A stretch of 64,000 nucleotides of DNA from Betaproteobacteria bacterium (GCA_025362735.1 JANYFL010000009.1:26476-90475), one strand, 5' to 3'; positions 19,571 to 28,694 are shown, numbered from the stretch's first letter. Notes: a model not told the origin generated them from the sequence alone. Numbers and translations: made by a program.

Positions 19571-19866
19571 AACTGTCCCGGATTTAGTTATAAACGAAGA
19601 GCCAGTTCCAAGCTGGTAACACTAAAACGGCTTTTAATGCTCTTCGTTTTTTAACATTTTTTAAAAAATCGAGGCCTGATGACCCATCCTAATATCAAAT
19701 ATATTACTGATCGACGAATCTATATTATACTGTAATACGCTACAACTGTATTTTATTATGGTTAAATTTATGTGTCCTATTCCGCCATATTCTTTGATTA
19801 AAACGATGCTCAACTTCAATCCAAGATAGCATTGCCAGAACCGCCATCAGACCGAGGACAACAACA
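19571..19866. promoter_or_regulatory. AT-rich divergent promoter region of the SDR block and CocE copy 2
   Basis: These 296 bases contain no gene. They separate the minus-strand SDR block from the plus-strand CocE gene and are markedly AT-rich, with several -10-like hexamers (TATATT, TATACT around 19719-19732). A TACAACTGTA site at 19741-19750 matches sites at 25905 and 28567 and is listed separately. The exact promoters cannot be assigned. Confidence 0.5.
19741..19750. promoter_or_regulatory. Shared operator-like site A (TACAACTGTA)
   Basis: TACAACTGTA is a near-palindrome that recurs upstream of the cyclase operon (TACAGTTGTA on the plus strand at 25905) and of the thiolase (TACAATTGTA at 28567). 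A related TACATATGTA is at 36212. The neighbouring IclR regulator is the obvious candidate binder, but this is inferred from position only. Confidence 0.45.
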
Positions 19867-21645
19867 ATGATCAGCAAAGGCTCACAGCATTCTCTTCCGA
19901 AGGGCTTGACCACCTACGATCCACCCATGTCGCAAAGCAAGCTGGCTTGGGACAGAGACGTGATGGCGCCCATGCGCGATGGCAAACATCTATGTGTTGA
20001 CGTTTACCGTCCAGACAGTCCGAACAAGTTTCCGGCACTTCTTGCCATCGCGGGACACAACAAGGAACTTCAGAATCCGGAGATCAGCAATTCAGTTCCA
20101 CCTCAGCCCGCTTGGTCCACCATGTGGCAAGGGGGTGCCGAGGCTGGTGATAGCACGTATCTTGTTTCGCGAGGTTACGTGCATGTCATTGCCAATCCGC
20201 GTGGATTTGGTAAATCAGAGGACGGTGGATCGCCCCATTGGGATCTTTATGATCTGATCGAGTGGATTGCAGTTCAACCGTGGTGTGACGGCAATGTCGG
20301 TATGGTCGGTTTGTCTGCATTTGCCATGTCGCAATGGCAAGCCGCGCTTTTACAGCCTCCCAGCCTCAAGGCGATATTCCCCTATGACCCGAACCCTGCA
20401 TATGGGATTATTCATGACCGTTATCCGGGCGGCTTGTTGCATGTCATGCTCTACCTGCTCGACGGCCAGTCGGTCCATCACGGCGGCCACGGCCAGCCGG
20501 GTGCATTAACACCGGAACTAGAGGAGCTCTGGGAAGTTGCCATGAATAACCCGGACTACCGGATGTATTCCTGGGTTTACAACCTGCTTACGCAAAAAGG
20601 ACAAATTCATCCGCGCTTGTTTGGACATATTCTTGATGTCTATGAAAAAGAAGGCAGCTACGAAGAGAGCGAGTCCAACTTCAAGAAAATCAAGATCCCG
20701 GTTTATACCGGAGCAGGCTGGCACACCTATACGTACAACATGCATTTGATGGGTGCGCAGAATTGGTATACCGGGATCGATGTCCCGAAAAAACTGTTGT
20801 TTACCGGGGTCACGCATATGGAACGGCCATTCCATGCCATCCATGATGAAATCGTGCGCTGGTATGACTATTGGCTGAAAGGCATCAATACCGGGATCAT
20901 GGAGGAACCCCGTGTCAAGATCTGGGTTCAGGGTGCAAATCAGTGGCGTACCGGAACAGACTGGCCTTTACCTGAAACGCAATGGACCAAGTACTACCTG
21001 CATAGTTGGGAGCGACTGCGTACGGAGCCATTTATAGAAGGTGGACAAGACGGCTACAAGGAACCCGATGCCTTCGTGCAAATGCCGCCAACCCAGACTC
21101 GCGAAATCGAAAAGCTGCGCTACATGACCGATCCATTGCCGGAAGATACCTTGATGGTCGGCCCGATCACATTGACCTTCTATGCCTCGATAGATCAGGA
21201 TGACACCAACTGGATCGTCATTCTTAAAGACATCGGGCCCGATGTTTCCGTACGGAGCGGTCGCGCGGGTGAATTTAATGTGCCTGAGAACTTGCCCGAA
21301 CGAGAACTGACACGCGGCTGGCTCAAAGCATCATATCGAGCTCTTGATGAAAAGCGTACCAAACCTTATCGGCCATGGCACAAACTGACGAGGGAAGCGC
21401 AGCAGCCTGTTGTTCCCGGTGAGATCAATGAGTACCGAGTGGAGATATTATCAACGGCCAATCTGTTCGAGAAAAATCACCGCATCTGTGTCGAGATTAC
21501 CTGTCTTGACTTGCCGACGGGCACGGGCTTTGGCAACAATACCGAGTACATACCGTATCACATCTGCAGCAGCAAGACCGTGCTGCACAAGATCTATCAC
21601 AACGAACAATATCCGTCGCACCTACTTTTGCCGATTATTCCATAG
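19867..21645 (+). CDS. CocE/NonD (peptidase S15) family hydrolase, copy 2
   Basis: This 592-residue paralogue of the gene at 13796 shares long identical stretches such as LTRGWLKAS and TQWTKYYLHSWERLRTEPF. The catalytic alpha/beta domain has the nucleophile in GLSAFA (Ser150), with SLKAIFPYDPNPAY after it. A C-terminal jelly-roll domain ends in YHNEQYPSHLLLPIIP. As in copy 1 the GPWSH catalytic-His segment is altered (GVTHMERPF). There is no signal peptide. It is divergent from the SDR block and followed by its own terminator, so it is probably monocistronic. Confidence 0.88.
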   Translation: MISKGSQHSLPKGLTTYDPPMSQSKLAWDRDVMAPMRDGKHLCVDVYRPDSPNKFPALLAIAGHNKELQNPEISNSVPPQPAWSTMWQGGAEAGDSTYLVSRGYVHVIANPRGFGKSEDGGSPHWDLYDLIEWIAVQPWCDGNVGMVGLSAFAMSQWQAALLQPPSLKAIFPYDPNPAYGIIHDRYPGGLLHVMLYLLDGQSVHHGGHGQPGALTPELEELWEVAMNNPDYRMYSWVYNLLTQKGQIHPRLFGHILDVYEKEGSYEESESNFKKIKIPVYTGAGWHTYTYNMHLMGAQNWYTGIDVPKKLLFTGVTHMERPFHAIHDEIVRWYDYWLKGINTGIMEEPRVKIWVQGANQWRTGTDWPLPETQWTKYYLHSWERLRTEPFIEGGQDGYKEPDAFVQMPPTQTREIEKLRYMTDPLPEDTLMVGPITLTFYASIDQDDTNWIVILKDIGPDVSVRSGRAGEFNVPENLPERELTRGWLKASYRALDEKRTKPYRPWHKLTREAQQPVVPGEINEYRVEILSTANLFEKNHRICVEITCLDLPTGTGFGNNTEYIPYHICSSKTVLHKIYHNEQYPSHLLLPIIP

Positions 21646-21659
21646 GAAGGATAAATTCT

Positions 21660-21689
21660 TAGAGGAGAAATCATCTCCTCTATTTTTTG
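21660..21689 (+). terminator. Rho-independent terminator after CocE copy 2
   Basis: TAGAGGAGA at 21660-21668, loop AATCA, then TCTCCTCTA to 21682 form a nine-pair stem followed by TTTTTT. It lies 15 bases after the CocE stop. It may also limit readthrough into the convergent BKACE gene ending at 21725. Confidence 0.8.
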
Positions 21690-21724
21690 ATTATCGATTT
21701 CGTTTTTGAACTTCAGTTTCAACT

Positions 21725-22663
21725 TCAACTGAATTTCAGTTGATCCTTACCCTTTAGTCCGAGTATTTGACGGGCATCGGCTGGAGTCGCGATCTCCAGT
21801 CCCAACTCTTCGAGAATACGCTTGATCTTGGTGACCTGTTCGGCATTGCTTGATGCAAGTTTTCCACGGCTGATCATCAAGGAATCTTCAAGTCCAACAC
21901 GAACATTGCCACCCATCATCGCTGCTTGAGTAATCAAAGGCATCTGATGTTTTCCCGCTGCAAGCACTGACCAGACGTAATCATTGCCAAACAATCGATC
22001 AGCCGTCATGCGCATGAAGGTCACATTTTCCGGATCGGCACCAATGCCGCCGAGTATGCCAAACACGCTCTGGATGAAGAACGGCGGTTTGACGAGTCCC
22101 CGGTCGATGAAATAGGCCAGGTTGTACAAGTGCCCGATGTCATAACACTCGTGCTCGAAACGTGTACCAAAATCACGCATCAACTCATAGTTGCGGGCCA
22201 CATCCTTGAACGTGTTTCGGAAAATAAAGCTCTCACTATCCTGGATGTATTGCTTTTCCCAGGGGAATTTCCATTCTTCGATCTTGCCACCCATGCTGTG
22301 AAATGAAAAATTCATTGACCCCATGTTGAGTGAGCACATCTCGGGCTTAAAACGCAGGGCTGCGGCGAGGCGTTGCTCGACCGTCATGTCCGGACTGCCG
22401 CCTGTAGTCAGGTTGATGACGGCATCGGTCGTGTCGTGGATCTGCGGAAGAAATTGCGAGAAAACATCTGGGCTACCCGTTGGAGCACCCCTTTCAGGAT
22501 CACGTGCATGCAAGTGCAAAATCGCTGCGCCAGCATTGGCCGCATCAATCGCTTGCTTGGCGATGTCTGCAGGCTTGTACGGTAGTGCATCCGACAGAGT
22601 CGGGGTATGAATCGCACCGGTGACCGCGCACGTAATGATAACCTTGTTGGGTTTCTTTGCCAT
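21725..22663 (-). CDS. BKACE-family beta-keto acid cleavage enzyme (DUF849)
   Basis: These TIM-barrel zinc enzymes condense a beta-keto acid with acetyl-CoA to give acetoacetate and a new CoA ester; Kce on 3-keto-5-aminohexanoate is the prototype. The 312 residues fit the family. Visible signatures are VIITCAVTGAIHTP at the start, the zinc HxH in ILHLHARDP, NLTTGGSPDMT, and the late VRVGLEDSLMISRGKLA segment. The substrate specificity pocket cannot be read by eye. It ends the second minus-strand block, 221 bases after the 3-hydroxyacyl-CoA dehydrogenase. Confidence 0.9.
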   Translation of the reverse strand: MAKKPNKVIITCAVTGAIHTPTLSDALPYKPADIAKQAIDAANAGAAILHLHARDPERGAPTGSPDVFSQFLPQIHDTTDAVINLTTGGSPDMTVEQRLAAALRFKPEMCSLNMGSMNFSFHSMGGKIEEWKFPWEKQYIQDSESFIFRNTFKDVARNYELMRDFGTRFEHECYDIGHLYNLAYFIDRGLVKPPFFIQSVFGILGGIGADPENVTFMRMTADRLFGNDYVWSVLAAGKHQMPLITQAAMMGGNVRVGLEDSLMISRGKLASSNAEQVTKIKRILEELGLEIATPADARQILGLKGKDQLKFS

Positions 22664-22737
22664 GTCTCTGCCTCTTCTGCCGAATCAATTTTTAACTAAG
22701 GAATCTCCGATTAAGTCCATTCAAAACCAAAAATCTT

Positions 22738-22824
22738 GACACAGAGAAAGGCAAGAGCGAGGCGTACCGAAAAAATCTCTGTGTTCCTCGGCGACCTCTG
22801 TGTCTCTGTGTTGAGAGGTTTTGG
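22738..22824. repeat. CTCTGTGT-rich degenerate repeat in an intergenic gap
   Basis: The gap between two genes of one block holds CACAGAGA at 22740-22747 and its complement TCTCTGTG at 22776-22783, then CCTCTGTGTCTCTGTG near 22795 and GAGAGGTTTT. I recall similar CTCTGTG-type tracts as dispersed intergenic repeats in proteobacterial genomes; that is memory, not a search. No U-run terminator is evident. Confidence 0.45.
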
Positions 22825-22884
22825 CCCTTACATCTCACCACTTATTCAGTGTCTCTCTAGCAACTCGCGCTCTTACGTAAAGCT

Positions 22885-23796
22885 TTAAACACCTTGCGCG
22901 TTCATCGCTTTGAGATGTTGCAAAACGCGCTGACGTAATTCGGCTTGTTGTTCCGGTGTCCAACGACGGAAGCCCTCGCCACTTTTCATGCCCAGACGAC
23001 CGTCTTCAATCAATTTTTTCAGATACGGTGACGGTCCAGGCGTACGATCAATCGATGGAAGTACGGTCTCGTGAATGGCTAAAGTCAGTTCGGTACCTAC
23101 AAGGTCAGCATTTTCCAGCGGGCCCAGTACCGGCAGCCGCCGCCCGAAGCTGGCCTTGACCACCGTGTCCACCGTTTCAGCATCGCAGACTCCATTGGCA
23201 ACCAGAGCAATAGCTTCACGCCACAGCGCATGCTGCAAGCGATTACCGATAAATCCTGGCACGTCTTTTTCAACCATTGCCGGTGTCTTGCCAACCGAGG
23301 TCAACAAATCAAACATCTGCTGCGCCAGTTTGGGATCGGTATGGGGCGTCTTGATCACTTCAACCAGCGGCACCAGATAAGGTGGATTCCACCAGTGCGT
23401 GCCCATTGCGCGCTTGCCGGTACTCAAGTGCTGCATGATCTGGGTAATCGGGATCACAGAAGTATTACTGGCCAGCAAAGCGTGGGCTGGAGCTGCTTGC
23501 TCGATCTGTCGAAACAGTTCCTGCTTGATCGCCAGATTCTCTGGGCCCGCTTCAATCGCGACATCAGCATCCGAAACAGTTTCGGCTAAATCATCACAAG
23601 CGTGGATGTGCTCCACGACGGTCACATCCTGCCCCAGATCACTCAGATTCTGACGTACACGCTCACGCAGGACTTGCCGCGCTTGTGCCGACGTATCAAA
23701 GACCTTCACGGTATGTCCACACAGTGCGAAGACCTGGGCGATACCATGCCCCATCAGTCCAGCGCCGATAATGGCGATGTTGGCTTTGGCTGCCAT
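22885..23796 (-). CDS. 3-hydroxyacyl-CoA dehydrogenase family protein, single module
   Basis: This NAD-dependent enzyme oxidises a 3-hydroxyacyl-CoA or similar hydroxy acid. It has the Rossmann motif GAGLMGHG close to the start, the catalytic His in GTHWWNPP with VPLVEVI following, and a C-terminal helical domain ending in PERQAELRQR-like residues. At about 303 residues it is a single-module form, like hydroxybutyryl-CoA or L-carnitine dehydrogenases, not the fused FadB type. ATG at 23796 is chosen; a TTG two codons earlier overlaps the upstream stop as TTGA. The upstream SDR and this gene appear translationally coupled. Confidence 0.88.
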   Translation of the reverse strand: MAAKANIAIIGAGLMGHGIAQVFALCGHTVKVFDTSAQARQVLRERVRQNLSDLGQDVTVVEHIHACDDLAETVSDADVAIEAGPENLAIKQELFRQIEQAAPAHALLASNTSVIPITQIMQHLSTGKRAMGTHWWNPPYLVPLVEVIKTPHTDPKLAQQMFDLLTSVGKTPAMVEKDVPGFIGNRLQHALWREAIALVANGVCDAETVDTVVKASFGRRLPVLGPLENADLVGTELTLAIHETVLPSIDRTPGPSPYLKKLIEDGRLGMKSGEGFRRWTPEQQAELRQRVLQHLKAMNAQGV

Positions 23797-23798
23797 GT

Positions 23799-24611
23799 TC
23801 AACCTGCGGTATAGCCACCGTCGGCATAGACGGTATGGCCAGTATGGAAATCGGAAGCGCGTGAAGCGAGAAACAGCAGCGGCCCAGCCAGGTCTTCGGG
23901 TTCTCCCAGGCGACCAAGCGGCACGCGTGCGAGAAACCCGGCACGCACTGCATTGGCCTTCTCATTGTCCTCAAACATCCAGGCCGTCAACGGCGAACGG
24001 AACACCGTCGGCGCAATGGCGTTGACAGTGATGCCGTACTTGCCCCACTCACAACCCAGTGAGCGGGTCAGCCCGTCCGTAGCGGCCTTGGATGTGCAAT
24101 AGGCCGAGTAACCAGCTGGATGGCCAAGTTTGCCGCGCGCTGACGAAACCAAAACGACCTTGCCGCCTCGTCCCTGTGCGATGGCACGCTGACCAAATGC
24201 ACGGCACAACAACCAGGCACCCGTAACGTTGCCATCCATGACTTTTTCAAAACGCTCCAGCGACATTTCGGTAATCGGTGACACATCATTCATGCCGGAA
24301 CCCACCACCAGAATATCGACGCCTTCAAAGCGCTTTACCGCCGCATTGATAATCGACTCACAATCGGCCTCGGTATTGGGTCTGCACGCAACCGTTTCTA
24401 CTTCAGCACCGAGTTCGCGACAGGCTGTGGCGGTAGCATCCAGTTCCGAGGCGTTCCCCGCTGCAAGCACAAGTCGTGCACCTGCCCCAGCGAGAATGCG
24501 CGACGCCAGAGAGCCGAATGCGCCGGATGCGCCCGTCACGATTGCGACCTTGCCCTTGATGTCAAACAAGGCGGATGGATTGCGAATATAGTCCGTTGCT
24601 TTTGTGGTCAT
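23799..24611 (-). CDS. SDR-family oxidoreductase with intact active site
   Basis: From the ATG at 24611 this is a 270-residue short-chain dehydrogenase. It binds NAD(P) by TGASGAFG near residue 27, has Ser in VLVSSARG and the catalytic pair in YCTSK. The C-terminus HTGHTVYADGGYTAG is typical of classical SDRs. The start overlaps the cupin stop as ATGA (24608-24611), a sign of translational coupling, and the longer upstream frame lies within the cupin gene. It probably interconverts a hydroxy and a keto intermediate of the pathway. Confidence 0.9.
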   Translation of the reverse strand: MTTKATDYIRNPSALFDIKGKVAIVTGASGAFGSLASRILAGAGARLVLAAGNASELDATATACRELGAEVETVACRPNTEADCESIINAAVKRFEGVDILVVGSGMNDVSPITEMSLERFEKVMDGNVTGAWLLCRAFGQRAIAQGRGGKVVLVSSARGKLGHPAGYSAYCTSKAATDGLTRSLGCEWGKYGITVNAIAPTVFRSPLTAWMFEDNEKANAVRAGFLARVPLGRLGEPEDLAGPLLFLASRASDFHTGHTVYADGGYTAG

Positions 24612-24955
24612 GGCTGTTTCTCCGGATAGGGCATGACCACCAGCATCGTGGCTACGGCATTGCCTTCGTTCTTGACTTCGCGCACCTCGTTCGGAGCGAT
24701 GCAACAACTATCAAGTGCATGTAAAACAATTTCTTGACCGCCGCAACGCAAGGTCACCTCGCCGGCCAGAATCACATAAGTTTTTTCCAGCGGAGAAGAG
24801 TCGGGGCCAGCGTATCCCCCAGGCAGGAAATGTGAAAGCCCTACCCATGAATTCTCCGGGCCACCGGGTTCGAAGCCCTGCAAGCGCAGTCCGCGCATGT
24901 CGAAATGGTTCGGCGCTTCGTAGGGCTTGGCGTCCGCAAAACGCTTGATCAACAT
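24608..24955 (-). CDS. Small cupin-fold protein with degenerate metal site
   Basis: Starting at the ATG at 24955, one base after the cyclase stop, the product is 115 residues and a single cupin barrel. The pattern PGGYAG...EKTYVILAGEV is recognisable as cupin motif 1, but the usual two His are absent (GPDSSPLEKT). Motif 2 (IAPNEVREVKN) lacks its His as well. It is therefore unlikely to be a metal dioxygenase and may be a binding or metal-independent isomerase protein. It is tightly packed between the cyclase and the SDR gene. Confidence 0.8.
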   Translation of the reverse strand: MLIKRFADAKPYEAPNHFDMRGLRLQGFEPGGPENSWVGLSHFLPGGYAGPDSSPLEKTYVILAGEVTLRCGGQEIVLHALDSCCIAPNEVREVKNEGNAVATMLVVMPYPEKQP

Positions 24956-24956
24956 T

Positions 24957-25799
24957 TCAGCTCTTCCCGGTTTCGATCCGATATTGACCGCTTGGATCGA
25001 CAATCGCCACCAGACGCACGATGCAGCCGTCGCCCTTGGTCCAGCGCCATGGGAAGGCAGCAAAGGTCACGCGCTTACCAGTCACCTTGTCGATCTCGCC
25101 ACCAATATTCTCGAAACCACAGATGCCTTGCTTGAGAATGGCCTGATGGCAAGGTTCCCATTCCGGAAAATCTTCGATTACCTTGCGGCCGGTTTCGCGT
25201 TCGTATTCCATGTTGAGATGAGGCAGCAGACCATTGGGCCAGCCCGGACCATGAGGACCAATCGCGGTACCCAGGGGATGATCAAGCGCCTGCGTATCAG
25301 AGCCGATCATCTTGACTTTCTTCTTGGCAAACCATTCACCGGCTTCCTTGTAAAAACCGGGCGAGTAACCGTAGTACATCTGGCTGTCGCCGTAATACTT
25401 GTGCCAGCCAGTGTTGACGATGACGATGTCGCCCTCTCGAATCTGTGGCGTTGCGGCTTCCAGATCGGCTGCGGTAATCACTTCCCATTTTTTCTTGGGA
25501 ATGGAAACCACAACGCCTGTTCCAAAAAAATGTGGAAGTGGAACTTCATCCATGAAGGCGGTGCCTTCAACCACATGGGCAGGCGCATCGATGTGTGTAC
25601 CCGAATGCATTACGGTAGTGATCTTCTGCGTCAACACGCCCGACTTGGCCATGCTATGCAAACGCTCGATTTTTACATCTTCAAAATAAGGCCAGCAAGG
25701 TTGGCCCAACCCCCACGGATGGCTAAGATCATAAAACTCCAGCCCCATGTCGTTCTTGAGGTTTTCCTGATAAAGGGTGCCACGGATGTTAATAGTCAT
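24957..25799 (-). CDS. Cyclase-family metal hydrolase (kynurenine formamidase-like)
   Basis: This 280-residue protein belongs to the Cyclase family, which includes bacterial kynurenine formamidase and isatin hydrolase. It carries the metal signature as HSGTHIDAPAH, followed by DEVPLPHFFGTGVV, and the later GSDTQALDHP segment. Such enzymes hydrolyse amide or lactam-like bonds and may act on cyclic intermediates. The ATG at 25799 has AAGGAGA upstream. It is the promoter-proximal gene of the block cyclase-cupin-SDR-dehydrogenase-BKACE. No other tryptophan-degradation gene is nearby, so a kynurenine role is not favoured. Confidence 0.87.
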   Translation of the reverse strand: MTINIRGTLYQENLKNDMGLEFYDLSHPWGLGQPCWPYFEDVKIERLHSMAKSGVLTQKITTVMHSGTHIDAPAHVVEGTAFMDEVPLPHFFGTGVVVSIPKKKWEVITAADLEAATPQIREGDIVIVNTGWHKYYGDSQMYYGYSPGFYKEAGEWFAKKKVKMIGSDTQALDHPLGTAIGPHGPGWPNGLLPHLNMEYERETGRKVIEDFPEWEPCHQAILKQGICGFENIGGEIDKVTGKRVTFAAFPWRWTKGDGCIVRLVAIVDPSGQYRIETGKS

Positions 25800-26240
25800 T
25801 TAAGTCTCCTTGAATGCGCCCTGATGCGCGCGTTTATATGAACTTAGCTTTTGTTCATTGGTGCTTTGATCTTTGAAGATACTCAAGCGCGATCAAATAT
25901 ATGATACAGTTGTACCATATTACGGCATTTGTTTGGAGACTGTCAACAGGGGCGATGCCCTTCCGGTATTCTCGAAGAGCAACGATCGATCAAAATGCAT
26001 AAGGGCTTGAGGCTTAGCAAATCCAGAGATCACTTTTTCTTGAACTGGGTGATTAAATCGAGAATTCCTCTGCAGGATTAAGAGAGGAATCCACTTGGAT
26101 CAGAAAGAACATCTGACCTTTTCCTGCGCTAAGGCAGCATCATTTCGTTCTCCGGAAGGAGAAAAAACATAGCTAGTTGACAGTCACGTGCTTCTGGCAG
26201 ATTACCAAAGTCAGGTGGTTAGGACTATTGAATTAATAGC
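25800..26240. promoter_or_regulatory. Promoter region of the cyclase operon (no gene)
   Basis: These 441 bases lie between the IclR stop and the cyclase start. They contain site B (25905-25914) and two dyads: ATTCCTCT at 26064-26071 with AGAGGAAT at 26083-26090, and TTCTCC/GGAGAA at 26148-26163. Neither dyad is followed by a U-run on the minus strand. I see no coding potential. Confidence 0.5.
25905..25914. promoter_or_regulatory. Shared operator-like site B upstream of the cyclase operon
   Basis: On the minus strand this reads GGTACAACTGTATCAT (around 25901-25916), which matches site C GGTACAATTGTAGCAT in 14 of 16 positions. It lies 106 bases upstream of the cyclase start. It is a plausible IclR-family operator. 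Confidence 0.5.
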
Positions 26241-27071
26241 TCAGCCTGTGCTTGGGAAACGCCGCGAAAATGTCTGACAGCACTTTATGAGTTTTTGCGT
26301 TAGCTCTTTTTCGCTCAGCAAAAAACGTTGTGTGGGAACAGGAATGGAAACAGCCGCCAACTCACCGCCCGGTCCTCGAACGGCGCTTGCAACTGCAGAG
26401 ATACCAATCGTATGTTCTTCACGGTCAATTGCAATTCCGGATTTGCGAATTGAATTAAGTTCGCGGTCAAGCTCACTCCAGCTCACGATGGTATTTTTTG
26501 TAAACCGCGTCAGCTTAAGACGCCGCCGCATCTTTTCAAGCGTCGGTTCGGGCAAAGCAGCTAATAAAACCTTGCCATTGGCAGAGCAATGAAGTGGGAA
26601 CGATACCCCCACCGCAGAAACGGCCCGCAGACGGTGCGTGCCCTCAATGTGATCGACGAAAATCAGCTTGTCCTGTCCCAGAATTGCCAGGTCAACAGTT
26701 TCGCCGGTAATCTTGGCGAGTTGCATCAACGTCGGCCGCACGACATCTGCGATCTCGAATTGCGTTGCAGCCGCCAAGGCAATCAATGCAGGCCCGAGCC
26801 TGACTTTACTGGTCAAAGAGGCAGCAATGACAATTCCCTCCCGGTCGAGGGCATCAACGATACGCTGTACGGTAGAACGAGGTAGTTCTACAATTTTTGC
26901 GATTTCCCCCAGCGACAATCCATCCGGATTTTGTTCAAGTGCGCGGAGAATTCCGGCTGCACGAGCCAGTACCTGAACACCGAGGCGCTGAGTTGCCGAG
27001 GCCTCAGACGATTCGACAGCATCATTTTTTTTCTTGGAAATTGGATTGTTTTGTTTGGTAGTTAGTTTCAT
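26241..27071 (-). CDS. IclR-family transcriptional regulator
   Basis: From the ATG at 27071 the protein has 276 residues. The N-terminal winged helix-turn-helix lies around residues 35-95 (VQVLARAAGILRAL, LSLGEIAKIVELPRSTVQRIV). A C-terminal GAF-like effector domain follows (AILGQDKLIFVDHIEG, FPLHCSANGKVLLA, REEHTIGISAVASAVRG). IclR proteins such as PcaR and PobR control aromatic catabolism and sense pathway intermediates. Its position between the cyclase operon and the thiolase, both with TACAAYTGTA sites upstream, makes it the likely local regulator. Confidence 0.93.
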   Translation of the reverse strand: MKLTTKQNNPISKKKNDAVESSEASATQRLGVQVLARAAGILRALEQNPDGLSLGEIAKIVELPRSTVQRIVDALDREGIVIAASLTSKVRLGPALIALAAATQFEIADVVRPTLMQLAKITGETVDLAILGQDKLIFVDHIEGTHRLRAVSAVGVSFPLHCSANGKVLLAALPEPTLEKMRRRLKLTRFTKNTIVSWSELDRELNSIRKSGIAIDREEHTIGISAVASAVRGPGGELAAVSIPVPTQRFLLSEKELTQKLIKCCQTFSRRFPSTG

Positions 27072-27239
27072 ATCTTGGCGAGGAACCACAATGCGAATTC
27101 TCGTTATTAGCAGGATCAATCGGTTTTGAGATAAGTAGTTTCAGTGCAGCGACCAGCAATACTTTAAGTCGCGCATTTAAAGCCAATTCTAGAAACAATA
27201 CGCTAATTATATTAGCAACAAACATATAGGTACCGCTTG

Positions 27240-28442
27240 TCACACCCTTTCCAGAATCACGGCAATGCCCTGCCCTACTCCGATACACATCGTACAGAGC
27301 GCGTAGCGACCGTTAATACGCTCCAACTGATTCATAGCAGTCGTTGCGAGGCGCGCTCCACTTGCGCCTAACGGATGTCCCAAGGCAATAGCACCACCAT
27401 TCGGGTTCACTCTGGGATCGTCATCGGCAATACCAAGGTCACGCAGTACCGCCAGGGCTTGTGCCGCGAAAGCTTCGTTGAGTTCAATCACGTCAAGCTG
27501 ATCTAAACGAATGCCGGTCAGTTCCAATACTTTTCGTGTTGCCGGTGCAGGACCCATGCCCATGATGCGCGGCGCCAACCCTGCAGTTGCCATTCCCAAC
27601 ACACGGGCCTTGGGAGTCAGCCCGTATTTGAGCGCAGCCACTTCATCTGCTAACAGCAATGCAGCAGCGCCATCATTAACACCTGAAGCATTTCCCGCAG
27701 TAACTGTGCCGTCCGATCTCACCACCGGTTTCAATTTGGAAAGCGCATCCAGACTGGTCGCCCGTGGATGTTCGTCGCGATCCAAGACCAGTGGATCTCC
27801 TTTTTTTTGTTGGAGTGTCACAGGCGTAATTTCGGCATCAAAGTAACCCGCGTTTTGTGCAGCAAGAGCCTTGTTCTGGCTGGCAAGCGCCATCTGATCC
27901 TGATCGACACGGTTAATTTGGTAATCCGTAGCAACGTTCTCGGCGGTCTCAGGCATGGAGTCAACGCCGTATTTGGATTTCATCAAGGGATTAACAAAGC
28001 GCCAGCCAATGGTGGTGTCCTGAATGGAGTTACTGCGCGAGTAAGCACTTTCGGACTTCGGGAGAACAAAAGGTGCGCGACTCATGCTTTCAACGCCCCC
28101 GGCAATCATCAGCCCAGCTTCGCCTGACTTAATCGCGCGTGCGGCTGTACCTAGAGCATCAAGGCTCGAACCACATAGGCGGTTAACGGTCGATCCAGGG
28201 GCTTCAAGTGGTAGCCCAGCCAAGAGGGATGCCATGCGTGCAACGTTGCGGTTGTCTTCACCGGCCTGATTGGCACAACCATAAATGACATCCGTCAAAG
28301 CGCTCCAATCGACGGATGGATTACGCGCCATGAGTGCTTTCAATGGAATGGCCCCTAGATCATCTGCACGTACAGAAGCGAGCATGCCTCCATAACGTCC
28401 GAACGGGGTGCGGATGGCATCACAAATGTAAGCAGATTTCAT
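27240..28442 (-). CDS. Thiolase, 3-oxoadipyl-CoA thiolase-like
   Basis: The ATG at 28442 gives 400 residues, the exact PcaF/PaaJ size, and the standard start [19 protein letters not shown]. The nucleophile is Cys90 ([12 protein letters not shown]), with [13 protein letters not shown], the [11 protein letters not shown]is and the second Cys in [10 protein letters not shown]. The stretch [16 protein letters not shown] is characteristic of 3-oxoadipyl-CoA thiolases, which release succinyl-CoA and acetyl-CoA. This points to a dicarboxylic beta-keto-CoA as the last intermediate. It lies upstream of iclR on the same strand with a 168-base gap. Confidence 0.93.
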   Translation of the reverse strand: MKSAYICDAIRTPFGRYGGMLASVRADDLGAIPLKALMARNPSVDWSALTDVIYGCANQAGEDNRNVARMASLLAGLPLEAPGSTVNRLCGSSLDALGTAARAIKSGEAGLMIAGGVESMSRAPFVLPKSESAYSRSNSIQDTTIGWRFVNPLMKSKYGVDSMPETAENVATDYQINRVDQDQMALASQNKALAAQNAGYFDAEITPVTLQQKKGDPLVLDRDEHPRATSLDALSKLKPVVRSDGTVTAGNASGVNDGAAALLLADEVAALKYGLTPKARVLGMATAGLAPRIMGMGPAPATRKVLELTGIRLDQLDVIELNEAFAAQALAVLRDLGIADDDPRVNPNGGAIALGHPLGASGARLATTAMNQLERINGRYALCTMCIGVGQGIAVILERV

Positions 28443-28566
28443 CAATAAACTCCGTGCGCGGCATAAAACAACGAAAAAATGAATGCACGCTAAAAGAGCA
28501 TGCAAATAGTCAATTGCTTAAAGTAAATTTCACAAAAAATAAACCACGTAATAAACCGTATTGCGG

Positions 28567-28576
28567 TACAATTGTA
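28567..28576. promoter_or_regulatory. Shared operator-like site C (TACAATTGTA)
   Basis: TACAATTGTA is a perfect 10-bp palindrome in the thiolase/TonB receptor intergenic region, 125 bases upstream of the thiolase start. Its flanks (GCGG before, GCAT after) match site B. Interpreted as a regulator binding site by recurrence only. Confidence 0.5.
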
Positions 28577-28694
28577 GCATCTTGTAAGTAATCGCATATC
28601 GTTGAATTGTTGAGCATTTCCGCAAATTTGGCTGCTTCCCCAATAGCAGAGGAGTAAACCCCGATTGGGTATGTGATTTGCGGTTGATTGGGGC

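Noticed and set aside
24957..25799. Kynurenine formamidase of tryptophan degradation
   Set aside because: The family motif fits, but no kynureninase or tryptophan dioxygenase gene is in the window and the neighbours belong to a CoA-linked catabolic pathway.
24927..25841. Open 304-residue plus-strand frame over the cyclase gene
   Set aside because: The minus-strand cyclase has clear motifs and a good ribosome site; the plus frame shows no recognisable domain.
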